Assembly (NCBI RefSeq): GCF_030936135.1
Contig: NC_082595.1
Location: 76,232,135 to 76,296,134, forward strand
DNA length: 64,000 nt
Source: Gavia stellata
Taxonomy: Eukaryota > Chordata > Aves > Gaviiformes > Gaviidae
Direction of reading: 5' to 3'
The notes beneath the pieces are model-generated. The model made no database searches, had not been told where the DNA came from, and saw nothing but the letters and a program-made list of their open reading frames with translations. Below are positions 40,301-52,300 of the stretch, one piece after another (within the stretch, counting starts at the first letter, position 1; each line of letters opens with the position of its first letter). The position numbers were made by a program, and so were the translations under genes.

Positions 40301-43300
40301 ACTACCCTGTGCCACATCATTCTTGTCTGTTGTACTGGCTCAATTGTTTGTGCAGCTGTGCAGTAAAATGATTCTGCTGGAGCAGGGAAGACTATGTATT
40401 TATAATTTGTATATATATTTATAATATTTATAAATTTGTTTAAGCAGCATGCTATTTTTCAGTTGGATCAATTACTTTATTCATGACATGGCCTCCGATG
40501 CAGCCCTGCCGGCATACTGCGGAGCCAAGGCCCTGGGAGGATGAGCGCAGCCTCCAAACGCCTGGACTTTTAGTGATTTCAGAGAGGAGGGAGTAGATCT
40601 GAAATGGAAATGAGAGCATGTCAGAACCCCTTGCTGCTTATTCACACCTCTGAGATTATTACTGTGCATGTCGCTCCATGGAGAAAGTTATGTGGCCTTC
40701 AGAATTGCTGTTGGATTTTCTAAGTTGAGAGGGAATGCTAGGCTAATTAGCTAACTTAACTGAAGCATGTTGTGTAATATATCATAGTAGTATACAGTGG
40801 TTGTGGTTGCATTAAGAGTATTTTTTTATCCCCCCCCCGCCGTGCGGTTAGCTTCATGAGCAGTTTTTAAAATCTGTTGTCAAGCAATAATATTGGCATT
40901 TAAAATCAGGCTGCTCTGTCTATCAGAAATGTAGGAGACTTTCATTAGTGCTAAAGAGAATGGGCTAAATTACTGTGTGGTAACTGTGCGGTATTGCAGT
41001 GTGGGAGTTTGCTCCTGGGCAATTACTACAAGGCTATTGGCATGTGGCAGTGCCATCTTGTGATGATTTAGCCTTGTTTCAAAGCTCTGTGATTCCTAAA
41101 ACTGAAGCAGAGTGAAACAGCCCGATTGTGGAATGTCAGTCAGCTTAATTTAGTTTATGGTGAGTTTTTTAGCCTGGCTTCTGAAGGAAATGAATCATGC
41201 CATCTTTCTGTCCCTACCCCTGTAAATCTTGAGCCTTTTGGCCACTATGAGGAAAAGATTATAAAATCCGAGAGAACTTCCATATAAATAGGTGCCCAGA
41301 ACAGGAAGGATGCTATTGGAGTTCCCTCTCAGGGAAAGGGCATGGTGCAAGTTTGTTAGACTCAAGAAAATTTATATAAGAGAAACAGGTGTTATGAATT
41401 CACGGACTACAGAAAAACTATACCGAGAGCTCATACCATATTGTGAGCTGAAGAGGGAAGGTGTAGGAAACAAGACTTTGTTACTGACAGTGATCATGGA
41501 ACTACTTGGTTTTGTTTTCCTTACGGCTTTTGATGCTCCCAGCATCACACCATCAAGCTGTAGCAACTCTTTAGTAACCAAACTGAAAGGCTTTTAGGAA
41601 TGCAAACATGAAACAATCCTGCAGGCGGCTGGTGAGGCTGCAGTAGTGTAGGGAACAGTAAGGCTCCATTTTGGATGCCTGACTGTTGCTATTCTGAGTT
41701 GCTCTATGCTGTGCATTGCTGCTTAACTTCCTGCTGTTTTCTAGCTACTTAGATGATCAGTCCTTGGCTTTTTTTAAACCAGCTGCTTTTGTGGCATGCT
41801 GCCTTTCTGTCAGGAGAGCACACAGTAATAAAGCCACGTTTTATTCTCTGGTGAGCGGTGTCTTTCTGTAAGTATGTTAGAGCCCAATGCCAGGAGAAGG
41901 CAGTGGTCAACTGCTGCAAACTAGCCCGTCTTTTTCTCTGCTCCAAACCATAATTGTATAACTCCGAGATGTGCCGTGTCAAAATCTGGGAGGAGGTTTG
42001 GGTTAGGATTGAAATGGAAAGGCAAAGGAAAAGATAACTAGCCTGCTCCTTTACTGATTGAAAAACAAAACAGCAAGCAAATTGCTTTCTCTGCTGCCTG
42101 TTAAATGCCTTTTTGAAACACACGCCATTCTTGTAGTTCTCCTCTGCTACTGCTCCCTGTTTTTCCATGAATTGCTTGCTTGTAGGTAGAAACCCAGTCA
42201 TTTGCAAAATGTGAAGTAATATGTCCTGAGATGTAAACAAAAGGCAGAGTATTTTTCCGTTTTTTTTTTTCTTTTCCCTCAACTGTGGTTTAACTAACGT
42301 TTCTCTAGTACCTCTGGAAGACCAGCATTAGGATGGTCAGATTGATACTTTGTTCTTGTGAAAAAACATGTTTGTCCCTAGTTTCCCTGTCAATGTCTTG
42401 CTGTTTTACTGATTTTTACTATTCTGATGGAGGAGATGAGATGAGGGAAAGATAGTGGTAAAGCTTCCAGCTGAGTGAACCTGAGGCACAAAAATAGTAA
42501 ATGAGGTAAAGAAATCACTCATTTCAGTAATGCTGTGCTTTTTTGGTTCATCTTATCACATCTCATTACTATTAAGTTCATGTTTGTGAAGAAATATGTT
42601 AAATTTCTTTGGGATTTCAAAAGCCCTAGTAGAGCAAACCTCAGATTTCCAGTTCATGCTGTTGTGCTACCAACCACTGATTAGATGGAGCTCCCACTGC
42701 AGCCTGCGGATGCTTTAGTTAATTGGCTAGAGGGACCACTGAGGGATGCTGTGTGATATGATATATATATATGTACCTCGTGATGATCAGTCCTTGTGTT
42801 CTTGCTTGGAAAATCTAGAATGGCTTTGGTATAATGCTGCTTGTGAGTACTAATGTAAATTTGCCAGGCTTCTGTAAGTTGCTGCAATGTATAGAAAGAA
42901 GAATCTTCACTGTAATCTTTGTTTTGCTGTTGCCTGGATGCTTTTAAGTCTGTAATAAAAACACTGACTTAATATTTTCTTTCAGTCTCCAGAGGGTGCT
43001 GAAGGCAAGGATGCAGCAAAAGTAACTAAACAAGAGGCAAGTAGATTTCTTTTTTCTTTTTTTTTAATTTATTTTGGCATGTAATTTTTGGCATGTAACT
43101 TTTTAACTGAAGATCTGCAATCTTGCATATCAGAAGACTATGCATTGCTCTGGCACTTCTAGTGAGGTGTTTTCAGTGGGAATAATGACAGTAAACCATA
43201 TTTGTAGCTTATCTGGCATAATTTGGTTTTGGTGCACTGAGGATTCATACAACTTATTAGTACACAAAATACATTTCAGAAATACTTAGGGCTTTGATAG

Positions 43301-46300
43301 ACAATCTCTGGTGGATCTTGTGGCAACAGTGTAGGATGTTACTGCCTGGAACTGTTGCTCTGTCTCTAGCGGGTTGGCAGAAGAGGGTTAATGCACACAC
43401 CTCAGCCAGTCTACTTTAAAACTATTCTTAGCTTAAGTGACTGATGGAAGGGTGTCTTGAATTAAGATACCAGGCTCTAAGCTGGAGCAGCTGACACATT
43501 TGTGTGATTTCTTTGTCTGAATTTGTTTTAAGGGCGTAGTAACTTCTGTCAGAGAAGGCAAGGAGACAGCTGGTGATACCTTGACCTCTACAGTAAAGTT
43601 TGCTAGTTTGTCTGTCACAGCCCTTAATGTCAATTGAAAAAAACAAGTAGAGAATTATGAGGATTCATTTTCTTAGGTTGTCATCTTTTGTGGCAGACAA
43701 AGTTAAATCAGGACCTTGAAAAGAATGGGTGAATATCCAAATGAATTAACAATTAATTTCTCTTCTTGTAAATCTTTGAGCATATTTGAATAGGAGAAAT
43801 TGTCTGATGAAGTTTTACACTTTCTGAATTGAGAAGTTGGTTGTTGCTCAGTCCAGCAGAAAAAGAGGGTACAGTGGAAATGTCAAAATATTTCAAACAA
43901 TAGTAAAGTTTACAATAAGCTCCTGAAAAAGACAGGTAGAGTAAAAAGGAGGTCTGAGAGGAATAGGTTTTGATACCTCGGTATCTTCCTATGGAATTTC
44001 CTAGAAGACAAATTAGTTTCTTTTTCATAAAGTATGAAAAGGCTGACTAAATCATAGTAAAAATATAATCTCCTTTGCTTGGAATGAATATTTTTCTCTG
44101 TCCAAGTTTAAATATTATTTTTTCAAGAGCCAGAAAAGTAGAAGCTCCTCCCTCTAAAAATTTGAGACATGATTGCTAGAATAAAGAAGAAAGACCAAAA
44201 AGCTTACAGAAATACACAGGCTCTCTGGAGAGAGCCTGCTGACTGAAATATGAGAGCGCTTAGAGTAGTCTTCAGTCAAAGTGAGATAATAGTGGCTGTT
44301 GATGCTACAGAAAAAAAAAGAACGAACAAATTAAGATACTTTCAGTAGATACACCTGTAGCTCTTAGTGTGTGAATGAGGAAAATAGTTGTTGGATTAGA
44401 TAAGAAGCTGTGGGAGCTCTTGGAATAGGTGGAATTTACGCAGGAAAGGTGGCTTCAGTCTGTATCAAGAGAGGCCTATGTGGATGGCACTGAGGAGATT
44501 TGCAGAACTATTTTAAACTAAACATCTGAGGGGAGACTGGCAAGTTCTTGAGAGCACATAGGGCAAAGTCAGAACTCCCTATCAGGTGGAGAGCCGGGGC
44601 TAGCACAGAAGCCATAAAAGTTTGCATCTGAAAAAGTAAATAGTAATCTTGAGAAATAAAGCCCTGTTTAATTCATGCTGATGAAAACAGACAGTCAAGC
44701 CAAAAGGCAAAAGCTGCAAATCTAAATCTGGGCAACTTGGACCATCTAGCTTTAAATAAGGACATTGATATAATGGGCAACTAAGAAACTTGTTGGGACA
44801 CTGTGACATCAAGGCACAAATTATGCAGAGTTGAGAGCTAAGTTGCATTAGTGGTAGAACGGCTTTCTGTTATGTGTCTTTAATATTTCTCTGGATTAAT
44901 TGTATCAATAAGTACATCAGAATCCTTTATGGATTGCCAAGCCATGTGTAAATGGGAAGTATATAGTGCAGAAATTGTGCCAGGTGTCATCTGACCACAA
45001 TAATAAAAGTGGCAATGGGGGATGTTAAGGGAGATCAGAGAGGCGCTGAGGACAGAAATAGTGTTGATGGGTATTTCACTTACCCCTCAGAGTTTTGGTA
45101 GAAGGCAGCGGATGGTATTACAAAGACAAAAAAGTTGAAACTATAAATGCTTGTTTCCTGGAGGAACAAATCAAAGGGCCAATAAAAGGATAATCGACTC
45201 TTTTTATTTGGTCCTCAGTAGTATGTAGGAACTAGTTAAAAAGATGATTGTCAGAGAACTGTTCTGTAATTGTGACCATTCAGGTTCATCATCCTTGCAG
45301 GAATGTAGGTGCAAATAAACTCTGCTATGGTAAGATTTGATAGCAAGAAAGGGAATTTTATTAAAAATGAGAGCCTTATAAAAGGAGCAGCTAAAAAGTT
45401 CAGTGGTTTCAGGTGGCAGAGAGGCTTTGTGGTATCCCATGCTAGAGGCTTGCAGAAATGCCTATTATTATTTTTCAAAAGCCCCCCCGCCCCCCCCCCC
45501 CCAAAAAAAAAAAACAAAAACAAAACCAAACCACCAACAAAACCCCAGAATTGCTTAATAGCAAAATAAGGGAAATTTATTATTTTTGAAAGGTGTTTTT
45601 TGTATTGATGGAAAACAATAAGGAAAGGAGCAAACCCTCCAGCATGGCGAATGTGAAGCTGAAGAACAGTAATGAAATTTCTGCTATGGAGAATTCTTAG
45701 GGAGGTTCTCACAGAGGAGCCTTTTTTAACGATTGTAGGGTTGGAGGACATTCTTTAATTGAGCATGAGCAAGAATTAGGCAGTATTCACCAGCAATTGC
45801 CAAACTGTGAAGTGCAGTATGTAATTTACTGCTTGCATTGGCCTCAGTACCAGAGTAACTGAAGGTAATGAAATGCTCCGAGGACTTTAGATAAGGGATT
45901 CTGGAAAATAAAGCCTGTGAGTCTAACTTGCAAATGTAGTTTAAAAAAAAGTGTATGTGGACAAATGTATAATGGGAGAGATGACGTGGATTTTGCAGAG
46001 AGAAGTCATGCTTCAGGCAGTTGCGTTCTTTGTAGAAGTCAGCAGATACAAGGATGATAGCATGCCAATCGATACAGTTTACTTGCATGTAAAGAACACT
46101 TTTTGATAAAGCTCCCCAAGCAGGTTCTTAGATAAACTAAGCTAGCATGGATTAAAGGGAAGATCTGCCTAAGAATTAGTAACAGATAAAGATATGAGAA
46201 GAGAGTAGGAAAGAAGTAGTTAATTTTCATAATGGAGGAGAATTATGACTGGAGTATTGGAAGAATTTGTGTTTGGGCATGTGCTGCTGAATATATTCAT

Positions 46301-49300
46301 TAATGATCTAGGAGAAGAGGTAGTGGAGAAATGGCAAAGTTTGCTGAAGTTTATAAAAAATTATCAGGGTAGTCAGCAGTGAGAGAGAACTGAGAAGGGT
46401 GTTACTGTCACTGAAAACTAGGTGATAAAATATCAATAGAAATTCAATATGGAGAAATGTATCTTTCTGTACTTTTGTACTTGGCACTTGTGAGACCACA
46501 CCTCGAATACTGTGTTCAGTTTTGAGCCCCTCACTACAAGAAGGACATTGAGGTGCTGGAACGTGTCCAGAGAAGGGCAACGAAGCTGGTGAGGGGTCTG
46601 GAACACAAATCTTATGAGGAGTGGCTGAGGGAACTGGGGTTGTTCAGTCTGGAGAAGAGGAGGCTGAGGGGAGACCTCATCGCTCTCTACAATTACCTGA
46701 AAGGGGGTTGTAGAGAGGTGGGTGCTGGTCTCTTCTCCCAAGTGACTAGCGACAGGACAAGAGGAAATGGCCTCAAGTTGTGCCAGGGAAGGTTCAGGCT
46801 GGATATTAGGGAAAATGTCTTCACTGAAAGTGTTGTCAGACATTGCAACAGGCTGCTTAGGGAGGTGGTTGAGCCACCCACCTTCCCTGGAGGTATTTAA
46901 AAGATATGTAGATGTGGAGCTTAGGGTTTAGTGGTTTAGTGATAGACTTGGCAGTGTTAGGTTAACAGTCAGACTTGACGATCTAGAGGGTCTTTTCCAA
47001 CCTAAATGATTCTATGATTCTAAATGCAAATTAATACAAAGAGGGGAGGGGAAGACACAGTGACGTCACCAAATCAGCTGTTAATCAGGGGAGAGATTGC
47101 GAAATCCCAGTGAATAGTTACTAGAAAAGTCAGTTCTTTTAAAGAAAAGGTAACTACAATATAGGAAAAAATACTAGAGGACAGGGTGTGAAACATCAGT
47201 GTATCACAAGATTAATTTTTGTGCTCCCAGAAGTGGGACTAATAAATGAAGTTCTCCTGACTCTTCCTTAAAAAGGCCGTGATAGAATGAAAAGGATACC
47301 AAGTATAGTGGGACAAACAGAGGATGCAGAGCAGCTTTAAAAAGTAAACCTCACTACCCATCTTTTCTAGAATTCTTGACTTTTTGTATAACAGAGGTGT
47401 GATTAAAATCATCAGTAATACAAAGAAAGGCATTTGGGGAATTATTACGCATGTAACCCGAAAACAAGAGGAATCTAGTTAAAGTAAGAGGCAAGAAGTT
47501 TAAAGGAAAGACAACAAAGGGGCAAGGTTTTGCTTTTTCTTTTCCACACAGTGCGTAATCCTATTACGGAACTCATTGCCACAGGATGTTACGGAAACTG
47601 AAAGTGTAAACGGGTTCACTAGGTTATTAGACAAATTTATGGAGAAGATTACCCCTGGGGACTTAAACACGTGATGTGGCTATAGTACCCAGGTTAGCAA
47701 GTTCGTGACTGTAGATTGCCAGAAGCTGGCACGGCAGGAAAGTGCAAAGCGTTGTTCCATGTCTGCTCTGTTTCATAGACTCTTTCTGCAGGTGTTTGCT
47801 AGTCAGCCACTGTCAAATAGACTTGGGCAAGCTGCTAGTTCCTGGCTTAGTACAGCTGTTTGGAGGGGGACAAGGGTTCCAAAAGCACATTAAAATGTGA
47901 CTTTTGCTGACTTGACTGCAGTTTCCTCCTTATAATTGTATGACACAAAATACGTACAAACTCTGAATGAGAATTAAAATGACTTACCCGTCAGGCGTTT
48001 TTGAAGAAGGTTTGTAAAAGAAGATGCCTTGAGCTAGGAGTTCTTTGATTACCTGACCAAGTGAAATGCTTTATTTAACCTCTTCTAAAATAATGCTAGG
48101 CTGCTTAACAAGCAGTTGATATTCTAGATTGCCAAGAAAATAGAGGTTTACTTTTTTTTGTTAATGATGCATAAATATTTGATAGCTGAAAATATCGTTA
48201 GATGATTTATGACAAGACTTCTATTTTGCTGGATGCAAATCTGAACTATTCACTACTGCTTTCCATTAAGAATATTTAAATGGCTCCAATGAATACAAAT
48301 TACTGCATTCTTCAGATATTAACAGCAGCTTTTTCCTGTTGCAAGGTGTGTGGAGGAGCCATGTTTTTTCAGCTCAATTTAAATGCCTAATATGTAATTA
48401 AGAAGATTTTTTTTTTTTATTCACTTTTTAAGCTGTGTTACACTGGGTATTTGTTGCAGTTGAATTGTCCCTTTATTTTGGCTACAAGTGCCATTCCAGT
48501 TTTATGACAGAGACCAAACTTTACCTCTGTTTGATAACCATGCTGCGCAACTGGATCATGGGTTCATCTGTTGTATTGAACACAAAAATATTGTGAACAA
48601 ACTAATGAGTTTATAACTATTTCTAAGTCTTAACTCATCTTCAGTAATAAATTTATGACAAAGAACAAAGTGAAATAAAATTTAATACGGAGGTGTCTTG
48701 AAGTGATAAAGAAAGGTGGAGGAAAGCAGAATACCTGACTTTCTTCTTTCCTTTTGAGAATTGTGTTTAAATAGAATAAATAATTTCTCCATCTCATCCT
48801 GCAGCTGTCTTTGTGCACCTGGACTCTCGGATTGAGTGTGTGGGGAACTGAGGAAGTGGAAGGACTTAGTTTCATGTTTTGAAATTTTAGCGCTCTGATA
48901 TCCTCTAGGGGAGGATGTTAACTTTATTCTGCTGTAATCAGATGGTATTTTTACCTGCTATTACAAGGAGCATCTGCTAGATTATAGAAACATCATTCTA
49001 AGTATTTATGAGAAAGGTTCAGTGTCCTGTGCAAATGTCAAGCTTGCTATATTTGTGAACCTTTTCATAGAGCAGCAAGGGATTTGGAAGTACTTGTAAA
49101 ATATTGGAGGGGAGGGGGGATTTGGAAGTACTTGTAAAGTATGGGGGGGAGAGTATTTAACTGTATGGGTATTTAGACATTATAATTCCTGAACAATTTT
49201 TATTACTAATTTTCACATCACTTTGTCCTTTTAAAATTTTGATCGTCCAAAATGAGGAAGATGTGAATTGTGTACGGCAATAGAGATGTATTTTGGTAGT

Positions 49301-52300
49301 GGCATATTTTATGCTGTCACCATGAAATGACTGATACTATGTTGCTTTGGATACTGTTTGCTGTAAGCGTATAAAAATGTTTTCTCCTTTTTTTCTGTAG
49401 CCCACTAGACGATCAGCAAGATTGTCAGCTGTAAGTATGTGTAACAGCTCTTGGTGTATACTTTTCTAGGCACATATGGTTTCTCAGACCAAACAGTTTT
49501 GTTATATTTTGCTTGATTCAATTTTTATTCTTGCTGAGGGATATTTAAGAACTCTGGAGCTAAAGTTATCTGTGTTTTCTTGGTTTCAGGTTGTTCTGAC
49601 AAAAGATGTATTTCCCCACCTCAGTGCAACACTGTCTGTTATGTGCAGTATTGACTTCATACTGTTTTGCAGGCTGATGTTAGTTGTGGAAATGCAACTA
49701 CTTCTCTGGAAAGGAGAAAGAGCTGTCCTTCAAGGACTTCATTTGATGCCACTACTAGTATTTGGTTTTAGTTCCTTTTCTCTCTTAGAACGTATCTGAC
49801 TTTTTTTTTAATAGTTACTACTAGTTTACTCTTAGAATGACCCTCAAATTGCTTTGACTCCTAGAGGAATGAGCTAATGAAAATGGGTGTGTACAGTGAT
49901 GAGGTGCATTTGTGCATTAAGGTTTTTCAGTCTTTTTCTAGATGCATACTAATGAGCAGGAAGTAAGGGAAGGTGTGGGGTGGAGGTGGCTGGCTGGCTT
50001 CTGGTAGTATGTCTAACACATTGTGCAACTAAAAATGTTTTATAGAAACCTGCTCCACCAAAACCTGAACCCAAACCAAGGAAAACCACGAAGGTAAATA
50101 CTCTTTGTAGTTGCCATCATTGTAGCCAATAGTAAGCAAGTATACTCCTTCTTTGCATTGCAAACAGTTCAATTAACAGCGTTTTTGTGAGGCATCAGCT
50201 CCCATGCTCTCCCCGCAGCTCCCTGCCCCGCCCCACTCCAGCCCCCACCCCCGGTTCCGTCCCGTCCATCCCCCCCCCCCCCCGGAAAAAAAACAAATTA
50301 GATCATTCTTTTCTTTCTGTTCCACCCCTTCCTGGCCTCATTACTGGCCCAAACAAAATGTCTTGCCTGTTTGATATGCAGACCATGTTAGTTTGTAGTG
50401 AATTCCTAGTTTAAGAAGAATCTTTACCTTTCCTACACCTTTCCTGAAATGTACAGGTTTGGTTGAGTAAGCTCTGCCTGAGACCTAGCAATTTCTACAA
50501 TAGGATTTGAGATTACTCTGTGCCATCCAGTTTCCTTGTCTAGAGGGGCAATACTTCATTTCATAGTGAGAAACTCTTATCTGTTCTTGAAGCCTGGCTG
50601 TTGCTGAGAATGCACAATTATAATTAAAGGTGAAATTAAATATATTTAAATTGAATGGTTTGGGTTTTGTAGGCCAGTTACAGTCAAATTAAAATCTTAT
50701 TAGTGTCTGAAATACCTTTTCAGGATTTCTGCATATAAATCATGTCCTTCAGAAACTGTAGATTTATTTGTGCCCAAGGGGAATGTGAAATAAGAGCAAT
50801 TGCTTTATTGGAAAAAAAAACATGCTGGAAACTGAGTCTAGCACTCCTCACACAGATTTTTCAAGTCCTTTTACTGGTACCTCAGTTGGGCAAGTATCAG
50901 GATACAAAGTCCACGTGTTAAAGTAAAACTCTATGACTTTGAACACTGTATCAAATGAAATTACCAATAAAGTCTTGCTGAGTCTATCCTGCTCCCCTCT
51001 TAAAAAGACTGTTAATATAGAAGGGAATATGGTAGCTTCTATAGCTTCATGCACATGTTGTGAAATGACTTCGGTGTTATGGAGTCAATCTAAGCTGTGT
51101 CAGAGACATTTGAAGCTCATTTCCGGCCACTCAAATCCTTTATGACATTATTCTAAGTAACTTTTTAATACAGTAATCTGCGTTTTTTCCAAACTCTAAC
51201 TGGATCACGTTTTAAGGTGTATATTAATCTTGGTCTCCTAAACAGAAAACAGGAAGCGTGTACTGTGAACCTGCTAGTAAACAACCAAAAATAGTAGATT
51301 TCAGGTAATTTTTAGTGTTAAAAGCTTGCACATTATGTATTTACTATGTTGAGTCCTTAGCTTGTTCATTCGTAGGTGAAGAGTTAGGACTATACTCACA
51401 GCACCAATAAGCTTCTCAGTGGTGTAACATTGAAGCCGAAGGGTGAAAGGAGTAATTCAGCCTGCCCTGCAACTGGGATTACAGGCACTCCCTCCTTACC
51501 ACCCCACTCCTGTGTGGGGATTGCTGGGGAAAGGTAGTTAATGAAGGGAGACTGACCTTAATATCCCTGTTCACAGCTACTCTTGCCAATTTGCATGGAG
51601 AATCTGGAGCAAATGATCACATGGAAAATCTCCGCAGTGTTTATCAGAGCTACTTTAAATACTAATGTAAAATATTCAATGAAATGCCATTTAAATTTTT
51701 ATCCTACTGCACTTAAAATCCTTAAGCTGTGTTTCTAGTAGCCTTAGATCACAAATACAAATATGTACATAGAGTAAGGATTAAAAAAAAATAGACTTCA
51801 ACATATGGATTGTTTGTTTAAGAGCAAATCTCCAAATGAAACTGTAGCTGTTAGAATAGCTCCTTTTGATAAATTCTCTGCTTTGTGTTGCTGCAGATGG
51901 AATTTTATCAGTGTTTGCCTCCCTAGTGTGTTAGTTGGTTCTTTCATTGACATGGAATGAACATCACAGATGTTATCAAACTAACAAAAGGACAGCTAAC
52001 AAAAATACTTAATTTTTAAAATCTAATTTAATATTTTATGTTAATTGAAAGTGTAGTGCTGCTACATAAGCAGTGTGTTGTTTGTTCTTGGCTGAATAAG
52101 CTTTCGGTATACTGTAATTGGATTGGTTCATACAGATATCTTGTATATACCTCTGAATATATACAGCTCAGCTCTACCAAAATAGTTTGAGAGGTTTTTG
52201 TATCCCTGTAAATTAGCAGAAACAATAAAGAAGCGGTCATCAGCATTTTCTAGATTTTTTGAGAGTCTCTATATAACTTTTGTGGATATAAATTTTCCAG

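Larger units (their letters stand above)
28353..42985 (+). other. HMGN3: HMGN3 intron 1 (14.6 kb)
   Basis: The donor is GTAAGG and the acceptor TTTCTTTCAG. The first 1.1 kb is CpG island. The rest is AT-rich with poly-C runs (37196-37211, 37690-37699, 40830-40838), a small CR1 tail (about 31880-31930), a short GC-rich patch near 40490-40560, and one exon-like open stretch at 39556-39679. I see no other gene. Confidence 0.85.
44400..47850 (+). mobile_element. Ancient CR1 LINE, nearly collinear, in HMGN3 intron 2
   Basis: Landmarks of an old amniote CR1 appear in order: CTAGCTTTAAATAAGGACAT, then TGATATAATGGGCAACTAAG (44750-44790); AACTGTTCTGTAATTGTGAC (near 45258); ATATTCATTAATGATCTAGG (near 46293) with GTGGAGAAATGGCAAAGTTT; AGGCAAGAAGTTTAAAGG; GGAACTCATTGCCACAGGAT (near 47570); and TTGCCAGAAGCTGGCACG with CAGCCACTGTCAAATAGAC (near 47810). 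It is heavily mutated with no long frame. A younger CR1 interrupts it at 46473-47020. Confidence 0.75.
43037..49400 (+). other. HMGN3: HMGN3 intron 2 (GC-AG type, 6.4 kb)
   Basis: It begins GCAAGTAG and ends TTTTCTGTAG, a GC-AG intron. Most of the middle (about 44400-47850) is an ancient CR1 with a younger CR1 inserted in it. A C-run followed by an A-rich tract lies at 45482-45530, and a G-rich 38-bp tandem duplication at 49081-49150. The remainder is AT-rich with no coding signal. Confidence 0.85.

Noticed and set aside
43041..43042. GT donor four bases downstream of HMGN3 exon 2
   Set aside because: Its use would shift the frame and create a stop within three codons of exon 3, losing the nucleosome-binding domain.
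45300..45570. Open frames around the poly-C/poly-A tract in intron 2
   Set aside because: They read through simple sequence and decayed CR1; there is no gene signal.
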